A stretch of 64,000 nt of DNA from CAVUNY01 sp963843535 (GTDB lineage Bacteria > Chloroflexota > Anaerolineae > Anaerolineales > Anaerolineaceae), in contig CAWJKU010000001.1 in NCBI GenBank assembly GCA_963843535.1, positions 1 to 64,000 on the forward strand. Direction: 5' to 3'. The notes under the pieces are model-generated. The model saw only the letters and a list, made by a program, of their open reading frames with translations, was not told where the DNA came from and ran no database searches. Shown piece by piece: positions 1 through 8,977 of the stretch; positions within the stretch are counted from its first letter, which is position 1; every line of letters begins with the position of its first letter. Position numbers and translations under genes: made by a program.

Positions 1-2
1 CC

Positions 3-1034
3 TACGATTTTCTCCAGCACGACCAGGCGCTGTACGAGCGCATTAAGCCTGAATTTGAATTTCAAGGCACGACCGTCGAACAGTTCCAGGCCTGGGCCGG
101 TGCCTTTCGACCGCGGCTGCGGCAGGCGCTCGGCCTGGGAGCGATTGCCGCCCAGACCGCCGGGCACCAGATTAAGGCCGAGCGCGGAGAGGTGGTCGAG
201 CTGGAAGACCACACCCGCGAGTCGTGGCACCTGTGGGTTGAACCCGATGTGCCCCTGCCGTTCTACCTGCTGCGTCCCAAAGGCGCAGCGGGCAGGCGCC
301 CCCTGGTGCTGACCCCGCACGGACACAACCATCCCCACATTTACGTGGGCATTGCCCATAACGAACAGGAACAGAAATCTATCCGGGAAGGCGACCGGGA
401 TATCGCCGTCCAGGCGGTGCGGGAAGGGTACCTGGTGATCGCCCCCACGGCGCGCGGCTTTGGTGAGACGCGCACTCGGGAGGATATCGACGAGCAGAAA
501 GTATCATCCTGCCACACCCAGCTGATGCACGACCTGCTGGTGGGGCGCACGCCGATCGGCGAGCGCGTCTGGGATCTTTCACGCCTGATCGATTGGGCCG
601 TGGCCAACCTGGAAGTGGACGCGAAGCGCATCGCGGTCACCGGCAACTCCGGCGGCGGGACGGTTTCCTTGTTCGCGGCGGCCTGTGAGGAGCGCATTTC
701 CGCTGCTATGCCCGGCTCGTATTTCTGCACCTTCCGCGACAGCATCGGCGCCATCCGCCACTGCGATTGCAATTACGTCCCCGGCATCCTCGGATTGGGG
801 GAAATGTACGATATCGCCGGGCTGATCGCCCCACGGCCTTTCCTGGCAATCGCCGGGGTGCAGGATGCAATCTTCCCGATCGAGCACGTGCGGTTTGCCT
901 TCCAGCGCTTGCAACATATTTATGCCACGGCCGGCGCGCCGGAACGCTGCGCCCTGTATGAAGGCGAGGGCGGGCACCGTTACTATAAAGCACCCGCCTG
1001 GCCTTTCTTGCGGAAGTGGTGGGGGAAATTCTAA
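3..1034 (+). CDS. Alpha/beta hydrolase, esterase-like (5'-truncated by window edge)
   Basis: The reading frame is open from base 3, so the gene starts outside the window; an internal ATG at 192 is not the true start. The product looks like a cytoplasmic alpha/beta-hydrolase of the dienelactone hydrolase/acetyl-xylan-esterase type (Abhydrolase_7-like). An early HGHNHPH segment lies in the oxyanion-hole region. The nucleophile elbow reads GNSGGG, a Ser in G-x-S-x-G. A later stretch, IAPRPFLAIAGVQDAIFP, has the Asp typical of the acid residue, and a GEGGHRY motif near the end supplies the His. The catalytic triad is therefore visible. No signal peptide can be judged because the N-terminus is missing. 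The substrate is unknown; a carbohydrate or xenobiotic ester is a guess. It is not obviously linked to the toxin genes that follow. Confidence 0.85.
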   Translation, partial: YDFLQHDQALYERIKPEFEFQGTTVEQFQAWAGAFRPRLRQALGLGAIAAQTAGHQIKAERGEVVELEDHTRESWHLWVEPDVPLPFYLLRPKGAAGRRPLVLTPHGHNHPHIYVGIAHNEQEQKSIREGDRDIAVQAVREGYLVIAPTARGFGETRTREDIDEQKVSSCHTQLMHDLLVGRTPIGERVWDLSRLIDWAVANLEVDAKRIAVTGNSGGGTVSLFAAACEERISAAMPGSYFCTFRDSIGAIRHCDCNYVPGILGLGEMYDIAGLIAPRPFLAIAGVQDAIFPIEHVRFAFQRLQHIYATAGAPERCALYEGEGGHRYYKAPAWPFLRKWWGKF

Positions 1035-1044
1035 ATATTTTAAT

Positions 1045-1075
1045 AGTTGATTTTTCAACTATATATATCTATAAT
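1045..1075 (+). promoter_or_regulatory. Sigma-70-type promoter with hairpin over the -35, upstream of the Tc toxin locus
   Basis: The -35 is TTGATT (1047-1052), the spacer is exactly 17 bp, and the -10 is a perfect TATAAT (1070-1075). A perfect inverted repeat, AGTTGA-TTTT-TCAACT (1045-1060), covers the -35 and could be an operator or a weak hairpin after the upstream gene. Predicted transcription would start near 1082, leaving about 220 nt of untranslated leader before the ATG at 1301. The match is read directly from sequence; activity is inferred. Confidence 0.6.
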
Positions 1076-1300
1076 GTCACTGGGTTAAGAAGTCGCCATT
1101 GACCTGATTCCTGCCGCGGAATCGCGGTTATTTTCGCCGCCGATTAGGAATATTATATCCAGCCGCGCAGTCCGGGTCTGTGGCTATTTTTATTGCGTTT
1201 TTATTATTGGAGAACAGGGTACGGTTTGAGATCTCACATGCCTGATTGGCCCTCATCAGCCAAAAATCTTCTTTTTAGAAATGGGAAGTGATCGATCAAC

Positions 1301-2464
1301 ATGACTGAACAACCACAAAATGCACCCGCCCCGGGTGGAAATTTCAGCCCTCCGGCGATTTCCCTGCCCAAAGGCGGCGGCGCGATCCGCGGCATCGGTG
1401 AAAAGTTTGCCGCGAACCCGGTAACCGGCACGGGCTCTTTCACCTTACCGATCAACACCAGCCCCGCCCGTTCCAGTTTTGGCCCCCAATTGAACCTTTC
1501 CTATGATTCTGGCGCCGGCAACGGCCCTTTTGGCTACGGTTGGAGCCTGGCGGTCCCGGCGATCACCCGAAAAACCGATAAAGGTTTGCCGCGCTACGAA
1601 GATGCCTTCGATTCGGACGAGTTCTTGCTGGCGGGCGCGGAGGACCTGGTGCCACTGCTGGCCTGGAATGGGGCGCAGTGGCAGCGACAAACAGTTAACC
1701 GCCTGGAGGGTGGAAAAAACTGGCAGGTGGAGCGCTTCCGCCCGCGGGTGGAAGGCCCGTTTGCGCGCATCGAGCGCTGGACCGGCCCGCTGGCGGGCGA
1801 GGTTTTCTGGCGGTCAATCACCCGCGAAAACGTCACCACGCTTTACGGGCGCGATCCCGCGGCGCGCATTACCGACCCGGCGGACACGGCCCGGATTTAC
1901 TCCTGGCTGGCCTGCGAAAGCTACGATGACCGCGGCAACGCTATGCTTTACCAGTACCTGGCGGAAGATTTGCAGGGGGTGGACGCGGGGCGCATCGAGG
2001 AAATCCAGCGCACGCCCCTCTCGCGCAGCGCAAACCGCTACCTCAAGCGCATCCGCTACGGCAACCGTACACCGCGCCAACCCGGCGAGGATCTATCCCT
2101 GCGCAGCGACTGGATGTTTGAGGTGGTGCTGGATTACGGCGACCACCCGCTGAACAACCCCCTGCCGCAGGTTACCCAGCCCTGGCCTGCCCGCCAGGAC
2201 GCCTTCTCGACCTATCGCGCGGGGTTTGAGGTGCGCACCTACCGCCTGTGCCGGCGGGTGCTGATGTTCCACCATTTCCCCACCGAAACCGTTGGGGCCA
2301 ACTGCCTGGTGCGCTCCCTGGATCTGGGCTACAGCGAGAACCCGGTGGCGTCTTTCATTGTTTCGGCAGCGCAGTCGGGCTATACCCACACCGCGCCCAA
2401 CGTAACCCTGAAAGAATCGCATGCCGCCGGTGGAATTCACTTATTCCCAGGCGGTGATCGATGA
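1301..2464 (+). CDS. Tc toxin TcB subunit, N-terminal SpvB domain (split from rest of TcB by frame break)
   Basis: The protein begins with the typical SpvB/TcB opening: a PPAISLPKGGGAIRGIGEKF segment followed by VTGTGSFTLPI and LSYDSGAGNGPFGYGWSL. This is the SpvB domain, which builds part of the hollow TcB/TcC cocoon around the toxic enzyme. The real homology ends near 2419. After that this frame runs 15 codons of unrelated sequence to a stop at 2462. The expected continuation (MPPVEFTYSQ) is in the +1 frame from 2421. Skipping the C at 2420 joins the two into one protein of about 2,530 residues. The ATG at 1301 has only a weak Shine-Dalgarno (GGGAAG, 14 nt upstream). The fragment could be made separately, but that would be atypical for TcB. 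Confidence 0.85.
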   Translation: MTEQPQNAPAPGGNFSPPAISLPKGGGAIRGIGEKFAANPVTGTGSFTLPINTSPARSSFGPQLNLSYDSGAGNGPFGYGWSLAVPAITRKTDKGLPRYEDAFDSDEFLLAGAEDLVPLLAWNGAQWQRQTVNRLEGGKNWQVERFRPRVEGPFARIERWTGPLAGEVFWRSITRENVTTLYGRDPAARITDPADTARIYSWLACESYDDRGNAMLYQYLAEDLQGVDAGRIEEIQRTPLSRSANRYLKRIRYGNRTPRQPGEDLSLRSDWMFEVVLDYGDHPLNNPLPQVTQPWPARQDAFSTYRAGFEVRTYRLCRRVLMFHHFPTETVGANCLVRSLDLGYSENPVASFIVSAAQSGYTHTAPNVTLKESHAAGGIHLFPGGDR

Positions 2465-5400
2465 AACGGTGCACGAGCTGGATGCCGCCAGCCTGGAAAA
2501 CGTCCCAGCCGGCCTATACCAGGGCTACCGCCTGGCCGACCTGGACGGCGAGGGGCTGTCCGGCATTCTGGCCGAACAGGGTCAGGGCTGGTTTTACAAA
2601 CCGAACCTGGGCGGGACGTTCGGCCCGGCGCAGCGCGTGGACCCCAACCCGTCCTTCGCCAACCTGGAAAGCGGTCGGCAGCAGCTGGTAGACCTGGCGG
2701 GGGACGGCACGCTGGACCTGGCCCAGTTTTCGGGTTCCGTTCCCGGTTTCTACGAACGCACCCAGGACGGCGGATGGGCGCCTTTCCAGGGTTTCGCAAG
2801 CCTGCCGGTCATCGATTGGAACGACCCTGAACTGCGGTTTATCGATCTGACCGGAGACGGGCATGCCGACCTGCTGCTGGCGAGCGACCAGGCCTTCACC
2901 TGGTACCCGTCGCTGGCCGAACAGGGCTTTGGACCCGCCGGGCTGGTGCACACGCCGCTGGATGAGCAGGACGGCCCGGCCCTGGTGTTTGCCGACGGTA
3001 CGCAATCGGTTTTCCTGGCCGATATGAGCGGCGACGGGCTGGTCGACCTGGTGCGCGTGCGCAGCGGGGAGGTGTGCTACTGGCCCAACCTGGGCTACGG
3101 ACGCTTCGGCAAAAGGGTCAGCATGGGCGGCGCACCGCATTTCGACCCGCCCGAGCAGTTTGACCCGCGCCGCCTGCGCCTGGCGGATATCGACGGCTCC
3201 GGCACGACCGACCTGGTCTACCTGGAGACGAGCGGGGTGAACCTGTATTTCAACCAGTCCGGCAACCGCTTCAGTCCCGCCCGCGTACTGGGCGGCTTTC
3301 CGCCGGTCGATTCGCTGGCCAATGTCAGCGTGGCGGATCTGCTGGGCAGCGGTACGGCCTGCCTGGTGTGGTCCTCGCCGCTGCCGGCTGAAACCGGCCG
3401 CGCGCTGCGCTACATCGACCTGATGGGCGGGGTCAAGCCCCACCTGCTGGTCTCCCAGCGCAACAACCTGGGCGCGGAAACGGTGGTGCATTATTCCCCG
3501 TCCACCCATTTCTACCTGGCGGATAAACAGGCCGGCAAACCCTGGATCACCCGCCTGCCCTTCCCGGTGCAGGTGGTGGACCGGGTGGAAATACGCGACC
3601 GGGTCAGCAAAAACCGCTTTGTCACGCGCTACGCTTACCACCACGGCTATTTCGACGGTCCGGAACGCGAATTCCGCGGGTTTGGCATGGTCGAACAGTG
3701 GGACACGGAAGAATTCGCTGCCTTAAATGCCAGCCCGGATTTTCCAAATGCCGCCAATATCGACTCCGCGTCGCACGTCCCGCCGGTTTACACACGCAGC
3801 TGGTATCATACCGGGGCCTACCTCCAGGGGGGGCGCATCTCGCGTCTCTTCGAGGAGGATTATTACCAGGAGGCCGATCCCAGCCAGGGACCGGCGGCGC
3901 TGAATGAGGCCCAGTTGGAAGCCATGCGCCTGGCAGACACGGTTCTGCCGGACAGCGCCTACCTGCCGGACAATACCCGCCTGCCGTGGAAGCTCTCGCC
4001 GGAAGAATCGCGTGAAGCCTGCCGGGCCTTGAAAGGTTCGCTGCTGCGCCAGGAGATTTACGGGTTGGACGGCAGCCAGGCGGCTGACCGCCCTTACCAC
4101 GTTTCGGAGCGCAATTACACCCTGGAGCTGCTCCAGCCGCGTTTGGGCCAGGAGCACGCCGTATTTTTCAACCACAAGCGAGAAGCGCTCGACTTTCATT
4201 ACGAGCGCGCGCTGTATTCCGTGGCAGGCCAGACTTTGGCCGACCCGCGCGTGCAGCACGCGATGGAGCTGGTGGTAGATTATTTTGGCAACAGCCTGCA
4301 GAGTGTGACCATCGGCTACGGGCGGCGCCACCCTGACCCCGACCCGATGCTCACCCCGGCAGACCAGGCTCAACAAGCTCGCCTGCGAGTGACCCTGACA
4401 GAAAACAAGGTGACCAACCGGGTCGAGGCAGATGACACCTGGCGCCTGCCCGTGTTGTGCGAAACGGAGACCTTTGAGCTGTTGAAGGTGAACCCGGCCG
4501 CCGCGCTGGCTCTGGTCACCAACCTGTTCCAGTTCGCGGAGATGCAGGGCCTGGTCGCGGCTGCCGGCGATGGGGCGCACGACCTGCCTTACGAAGACGG
4601 CGCCGGGGCGGGAGCTAACCTGCCGGCCCCTTACCGCCGTCTGGTGGAGCACATCCGCGTTTTATACCGGCGGGATGACCTGAACGGCGCCCTGCTGCCG
4701 GGCCAGCTGCAGTCGCTGGGGCTGCCGTATGAACGCTACCGGCTGGCGCTCACCCCCGGTCTGGTGGGTGAGGTTTACGGCGCGCGGGTGAATGATCCCA
4801 TGCTGGTAGAATGCGGCTACACCCATTTCAAGGGAGATGCAGATTGGTGGATGCCTGACGGGCAGATGTTTTATTCTCCGAATGAGGGCGACACCGCCGC
4901 CCAGGAGCTGGCATACGCCCGGCAGCATTTCTTCATGGCCTGCCGCTACCGCGACCCGTTTGGCAGTACGACGCACGTGCGTTACGACGGTTACGACCTG
5001 CTGCTGCTGGAAACTGAGGACCCGCTGCACAATAAAGCGACCGCAGGGGAGCGCACCGCGGGTGGGGCAGTCACCCCGGCCCTGGATTACCGCGTCCTCC
5101 AGCCAAGCCTGCTGACCGACCCGAACCGCAACCGTTCGGCGGCGGCGTTCTGCGCGCTCGGCCTGGTGACGGGCACCGCTTTGATGGGTAAAACCGGCGA
5201 AGCCGTGGGCGATTCCCTGGCGGGTTTCACCGCCGACCTGGCGCCGGGGGTTGCCCAGGCCCACCTGGCTAACCCGCTGATTGCTCCCGAGGCGATCCTG
5301 CAGCAGGCTTCCACCCGCCTGGTATACGACCTGTTTGCTTACCAGAATACCCAGGCCAACCCGCAGCCCATGCCGGTGGTCACCTACACCCTGGCGCGCG

Positions 5401-8400
5401 AGACGCACGCCGCGGACCTGGCAGGCGGAGCCGTGCCGCCGATCCAGCACAGCTTTACCTATTCGGACGGCTTCGGGCGCGAGATTCAGAAAAAGATGCA
5501 GGCCGAGCCCGGCCCACTGGCAGAGGGTGAGGCGGACACCAACCCGCGCTGGGTGGGCAGCGGGTGGGTGGTCTACAATAACAAGGGCAAGCCCGTGCGC
5601 AAGTACGAGCCATTTTTCAGCGCCAGCCAGCAGTTTGAGTTTGGCATAGCGGTGGGGGTCAGCCCGATTATTTTCTACGACTCCTTGGGGCGGGCTGCCG
5701 CCACCCTGCGCCCCGACCATTCATATGACAAGACGGTCTTCGATCCCTGGCGGCAGGCAACCTGGGACCCGAACGATACCGTGGCCCAGGCCGACCCGCG
5801 CAGCGATGCGGATGTGGGTGATTTTTTCAAGCGCCTGCTCACCGCCCAATTCCTGCCCACCTGGCATGCCGCCCGCATTGGCGGCGGGCTGGGAGCCGCC
5901 CAGCAAGCGGCGGCGGTGAAGGCCGCCCAACACGCCGGGACGCCGGACCTGATCTACTTCGACTCGCTCGCCCGGCCCTGCCTGAACGTTAAGGACGCCG
6001 GGGGCGGGCAGAAATTCAGCACCCGCACGGAAATCGACATCGAGGGCCAGGTGAAGCAGGTGGTTGACCCGAAAGGCCGCACTGCCCTGAATTACACCGC
6101 CCAGCCGGGCGCCCTGCAGGCGCCGGGGTACGATATTGCCGGGCATCTTATCTACCAGAAGCACATCGATGGCGGGGAGCGGCGCACCCTGTTCGATATC
6201 CACGGTAAGACTGTATTCCATTGGGACGGGCGCGGCGGGCGCCTGCACACCACGTATGACGCTTTGCGCCGGCCGCTGGAACTGCGCCTGCTGCCCCAGG
6301 GGGTGGTGAACGAGCGCGTGCTGGAACGCAGCGTATACGGCGAACCGCAGGGCGATGCCCTCAACCACCGCGGGCGCATCTTCCAGCAGTTCGATGGCGC
6401 CGGGCTGCAGACCTCTACCGCTTACGATTTCAAAGGAAACCTGCTTGGCTCCAGCCGCCAGCTGGCGGCTGATTACCACGCCGCGCCGGATTGGTCCGGC
6501 GCGGTGGCAATGGAACCGGATGTGTACCCCCGCACCACCCAATACGATGCCCTCAACCGAGTCCGCCGGCTGGGCGAACCGGACGGCAGCCAGGTGGCGC
6601 TGACGTACAACCAGGCCAACCTGCTGGAAGCGGTTCGGGCCAGGGCCGGAGCGGCTGGACCACTGGCGGACTTCATCAGCGACCTGGATTACAATGCCCG
6701 CGGGCAGAAAACCCGCGTCGAATACGGCAATGGGGCGCAGTCTACCTACCGCTACGACGCGCAGACTTTCCGGTTGGCCGAGCTGCGCACCTTGCGTGGG
6801 GCAGACCACCTCCAGGAGCTGAGCTACGCCTACGACCCGGCCGGCAACCTGGCGTCCATCGCAGATGCCGCCCAGCAAACGATCTTTTTCAACAACGCGG
6901 TGGTCGTGCCCGGCGCCGATTACACCTACGACGCGGCTTACCGCCTGACGGCAGCCGGCGGGCGCGAGCATATCGGGCAGGCCGGCCATCCGCAAACCAG
7001 CTGGAACGAAGCCGGGCGCACCGGCCTGGCCCACCCACAGGACGGCGCGGCCATGCGCAGCTACACCGAGCAGTACACCTACGATGAGATTGGCAACCTG
7101 CTCAGCCTGGTTCACCAGGCAATGGGCGGCAACTGGACGCGCCTGTACCACTACGATGAACCCCACCCGCTGCCAACCAACAACCACCTGACCGGCGTGC
7201 AGGTCGGCGCGGAGATCGACCACTACGTCTACGACGGCGACGGCAACCTGGCGCAGATCAACCTGGCAACGCTGGAATGGGATGCCAGGGACCGGTTGGC
7301 TGCGGCGGATGCCGGCAGCGGCAGGGTTATTTTTCACTACGATGCCAACGGCCAGCGGGTGCGCAAAGTGCTGGACCGCCAGAACGGCACCCGCCAGAGC
7401 GAACGTGTTTACCTGGGAGGGTACGAGCTGTACCGCGAATTTGACGGCGGCGGGGCAGCGGTCACCCTGGCGCGTTCCGCGCTGCACGTGATGGAAGGCG
7501 AGCACCGCGCGGCACTGATCGAAACCCGCACCCAGGGCAATGACGGCCTTCCGGCGCAAGTGGTGCGCTACCAGCTGGCAGACCATCTCGGATCGGCCAG
7601 CCTGGAGCTGGATGCGGCAGGGGCGATCATCTCATACGAGGAATATTATCCCTTTGGCAGCACTGCGTACCAGGCCGGCTCGAACGTCACTGAGACCAAC
7701 CTCAAGCGCTACCGCTTCACAGGCATGGAGCGCGACAGCGAAACCGGCTTCAATTACCATTCCGCCCGCTACTACCTGCCCTGGCTGGGCCGGTGGGCCA
7801 GCGTGGATCCGCTAGTGCTGGGCGGGGGAGAGCCCGGCAAGGCGCCGGGAATGGCTTCCAGCCCTTACGTGTACGCCAGCAACCGGCCCACGGGGCTGAT
7901 CGACCGCAGCGGGCTGGATGATACCCCGCCCACCCTGGGACCGGTGCAGGTCACCAGTTTTCGCTACCGATTTGGCCAGCCCTGGACGGGGCGCTACACC
8001 CTGCCCAGCCTGCTGTCCGAAGACCGCAGCACCTCGGGCACCCTGACCGTGCACCACCTTTCGGCGGAAGGCACGCTAACCGTGCCCGAATTGGGCCGCG
8101 GCGGGCCGCTGCTGCTGGCGGATGTCGATTTCGCGGCCCGAACCAGCGCGGACGGCGGCGGGCGGATCGCCGGGGTGGGATTGCTGCGCACCGGAGAGAT
8201 CGGCAGCGGCTTGTGGGCCAGCCTGTACGTGCGCGGCGTGGTGGATACACCCCTGTCTCTCGATCCTTCTCGCCCCGAATCGATCGCTCGCGCCCTGCCA
8301 GAGGGCTCGGGACGTTTTTCCCTGCTGGGCAATGTCTCGGCAGGCAGCTTTACCCTGGGTACATTGACCGGCAGCGCCACGCTCGGCGACCGCCAGGTGC

Positions 8401-8900
8401 GCTTCAACAGCGAATTAAGCGCCCTGGGCCTGGCCCGGCTGGAGCTGCGCGGCACCGGGACTTACGAATCCGCTGGGGCGCTCGGCCTGGACGCTTCCGC
8501 TCGATTGAGCGTGTTTGGCATTCCCACCATTTCGGCGCACGGCACCGGCACGCTGGAGACCTCCGGAGCGTACAATTTCAGCGGAACCTTCAGCGGGTAC
8601 ATCCCGCCGATTTCGTATACCACCGGTAATTTTGGACTGAGCTCAAGGGAAAGCCCCAGTTTTTCGGCGCATGTCTTTGGCGCAACCTACCTGCCCTCGA
8701 TCGATGTACGCGACCCGTCGCCCATCCCGGCGGCAGCGCGCCAATTCCTCCACCTGCCGGCCGACCCTTCGGTGCCTTCCGGCCTGGTGGTGGGATATTC
8801 ATACTCCAGCTACAGCCATGGCGCGTTTACCCACGTCGGGCTGGGCGTGACCGTCTCGTCAACCCCGGCGGCTGCAGGCTACCTGCAGGTGCCGTTCTAA
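2421..8900 (+). CDS. Tc toxin TcB (mid domains) fused to TcC: Rhs/YD-repeat shell with unrecognised C-terminal effector
   Basis: In order, the protein shows FG-GAP/VCBS-like beta-propeller repeats rich in DxDGxGxxDL motifs (about residues 30-290), the TcB middle regions (about 290-620), and a long Rhs/YD-repeat core (about 1230-1830). The core ends with the conserved GMERDSETGFNYHSARYY and RWASVDPL segments (DPL near residue 1797). A YVYASNRPTGLIDRSG segment follows, where TcC proteins normally have an N-x-P...DPDG self-cleavage site. The remaining 330 residues or so (from about 7915) form the variable tail. It is Gly/Ser/Thr-rich, looks all-beta and matches no toxin fold I recognise. In Tc complexes this tail is the cargo released into the target cell. 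The ATG at 2421 overlaps the previous fragment by 44 bp, so the gene is probably the shifted continuation of the SpvB part rather than an independent protein. Confidence 0.88.
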   Translation: MPPVEFTYSQAVIDETVHELDAASLENVPAGLYQGYRLADLDGEGLSGILAEQGQGWFYKPNLGGTFGPAQRVDPNPSFANLESGRQQLVDLAGDGTLDLAQFSGSVPGFYERTQDGGWAPFQGFASLPVIDWNDPELRFIDLTGDGHADLLLASDQAFTWYPSLAEQGFGPAGLVHTPLDEQDGPALVFADGTQSVFLADMSGDGLVDLVRVRSGEVCYWPNLGYGRFGKRVSMGGAPHFDPPEQFDPRRLRLADIDGSGTTDLVYLETSGVNLYFNQSGNRFSPARVLGGFPPVDSLANVSVADLLGSGTACLVWSSPLPAETGRALRYIDLMGGVKPHLLVSQRNNLGAETVVHYSPSTHFYLADKQAGKPWITRLPFPVQVVDRVEIRDRVSKNRFVTRYAYHHGYFDGPEREFRGFGMVEQWDTEEFAALNASPDFPNAANIDSASHVPPVYTRSWYHTGAYLQGGRISRLFEEDYYQEADPSQGPAALNEAQLEAMRLADTVLPDSAYLPDNTRLPWKLSPEESREACRALKGSLLRQEIYGLDGSQAADRPYHVSERNYTLELLQPRLGQEHAVFFNHKREALDFHYERALYSVAGQTLADPRVQHAMELVVDYFGNSLQSVTIGYGRRHPDPDPMLTPADQAQQARLRVTLTENKVTNRVEADDTWRLPVLCETETFELLKVNPAAALALVTNLFQFAEMQGLVAAAGDGAHDLPYEDGAGAGANLPAPYRRLVEHIRVLYRRDDLNGALLPGQLQSLGLPYERYRLALTPGLVGEVYGARVNDPMLVECGYTHFKGDADWWMPDGQMFYSPNEGDTAAQELAYARQHFFMACRYRDPFGSTTHVRYDGYDLLLLETEDPLHNKATAGERTAGGAVTPALDYRVLQPSLLTDPNRNRSAAAFCALGLVTGTALMGKTGEAVGDSLAGFTADLAPGVAQAHLANPLIAPEAILQQASTRLVYDLFAYQNTQANPQPMPVVTYTLARETHAADLAGGAVPPIQHSFTYSDGFGREIQKKMQAEPGPLAEGEADTNPRWVGSGWVVYNNKGKPVRKYEPFFSASQQFEFGIAVGVSPIIFYDSLGRAAATLRPDHSYDKTVFDPWRQATWDPNDTVAQADPRSDADVGDFFKRLLTAQFLPTWHAARIGGGLGAAQQAAAVKAAQHAGTPDLIYFDSLARPCLNVKDAGGGQKFSTRTEIDIEGQVKQVVDPKGRTALNYTAQPGALQAPGYDIAGHLIYQKHIDGGERRTLFDIHGKTVFHWDGRGGRLHTTYDALRRPLELRLLPQGVVNERVLERSVYGEPQGDALNHRGRIFQQFDGAGLQTSTAYDFKGNLLGSSRQLAADYHAAPDWSGAVAMEPDVYPRTTQYDALNRVRRLGEPDGSQVALTYNQANLLEAVRARAGAAGPLADFISDLDYNARGQKTRVEYGNGAQSTYRYDAQTFRLAELRTLRGADHLQELSYAYDPAGNLASIADAAQQTIFFNNAVVVPGADYTYDAAYRLTAAGGREHIGQAGHPQTSWNEAGRTGLAHPQDGAAMRSYTEQYTYDEIGNLLSLVHQAMGGNWTRLYHYDEPHPLPTNNHLTGVQVGAEIDHYVYDGDGNLAQINLATLEWDARDRLAAADAGSGRVIFHYDANGQRVRKVLDRQNGTRQSERVYLGGYELYREFDGGGAAVTLARSALHVMEGEHRAALIETRTQGNDGLPAQVVRYQLADHLGSASLELDAAGAIISYEEYYPFGSTAYQAGSNVTETNLKRYRFTGMERDSETGFNYHSARYYLPWLGRWASVDPLVLGGGEPGKAPGMASSPYVYASNRPTGLIDRSGLDDTPPTLGPVQVTSFRYRFGQPWTGRYTLPSLLSEDRSTSGTLTVHHLSAEGTLTVPELGRGGPLLLADVDFAARTSADGGGRIAGVGLLRTGEIGSGLWASLYVRGVVDTPLSLDPSRPESIARALPEGSGRFSLLGNVSAGSFTLGTLTGSATLGDRQVRFNSELSALGLARLELRGTGTYESAGALGLDASARLSVFGIPTISAHGTGTLETSGAYNFSGTFSGYIPPISYTTGNFGLSSRESPSFSAHVFGATYLPSIDVRDPSPIPAAARQFLHLPADPSVPSGLVVGYSYSSYSHGAFTHVGLGVTVSSTPAAAGYLQVPF

Positions 8901-8977
8901 ACAATAAAAGCCGGGTGGGCTGCCGGGTTCGGCCTGGCAGGTCCGCCTCGCAATGTTCTTGAGAAACAGGAGAGAAA

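Noticed and set aside
5721..7586. Long open frame of 621 codons antisense to the TcC Rhs core
   Set aside because: It is an antisense shadow created by high GC and YD-repeat codon bias; the sense frame has clear Rhs homology.
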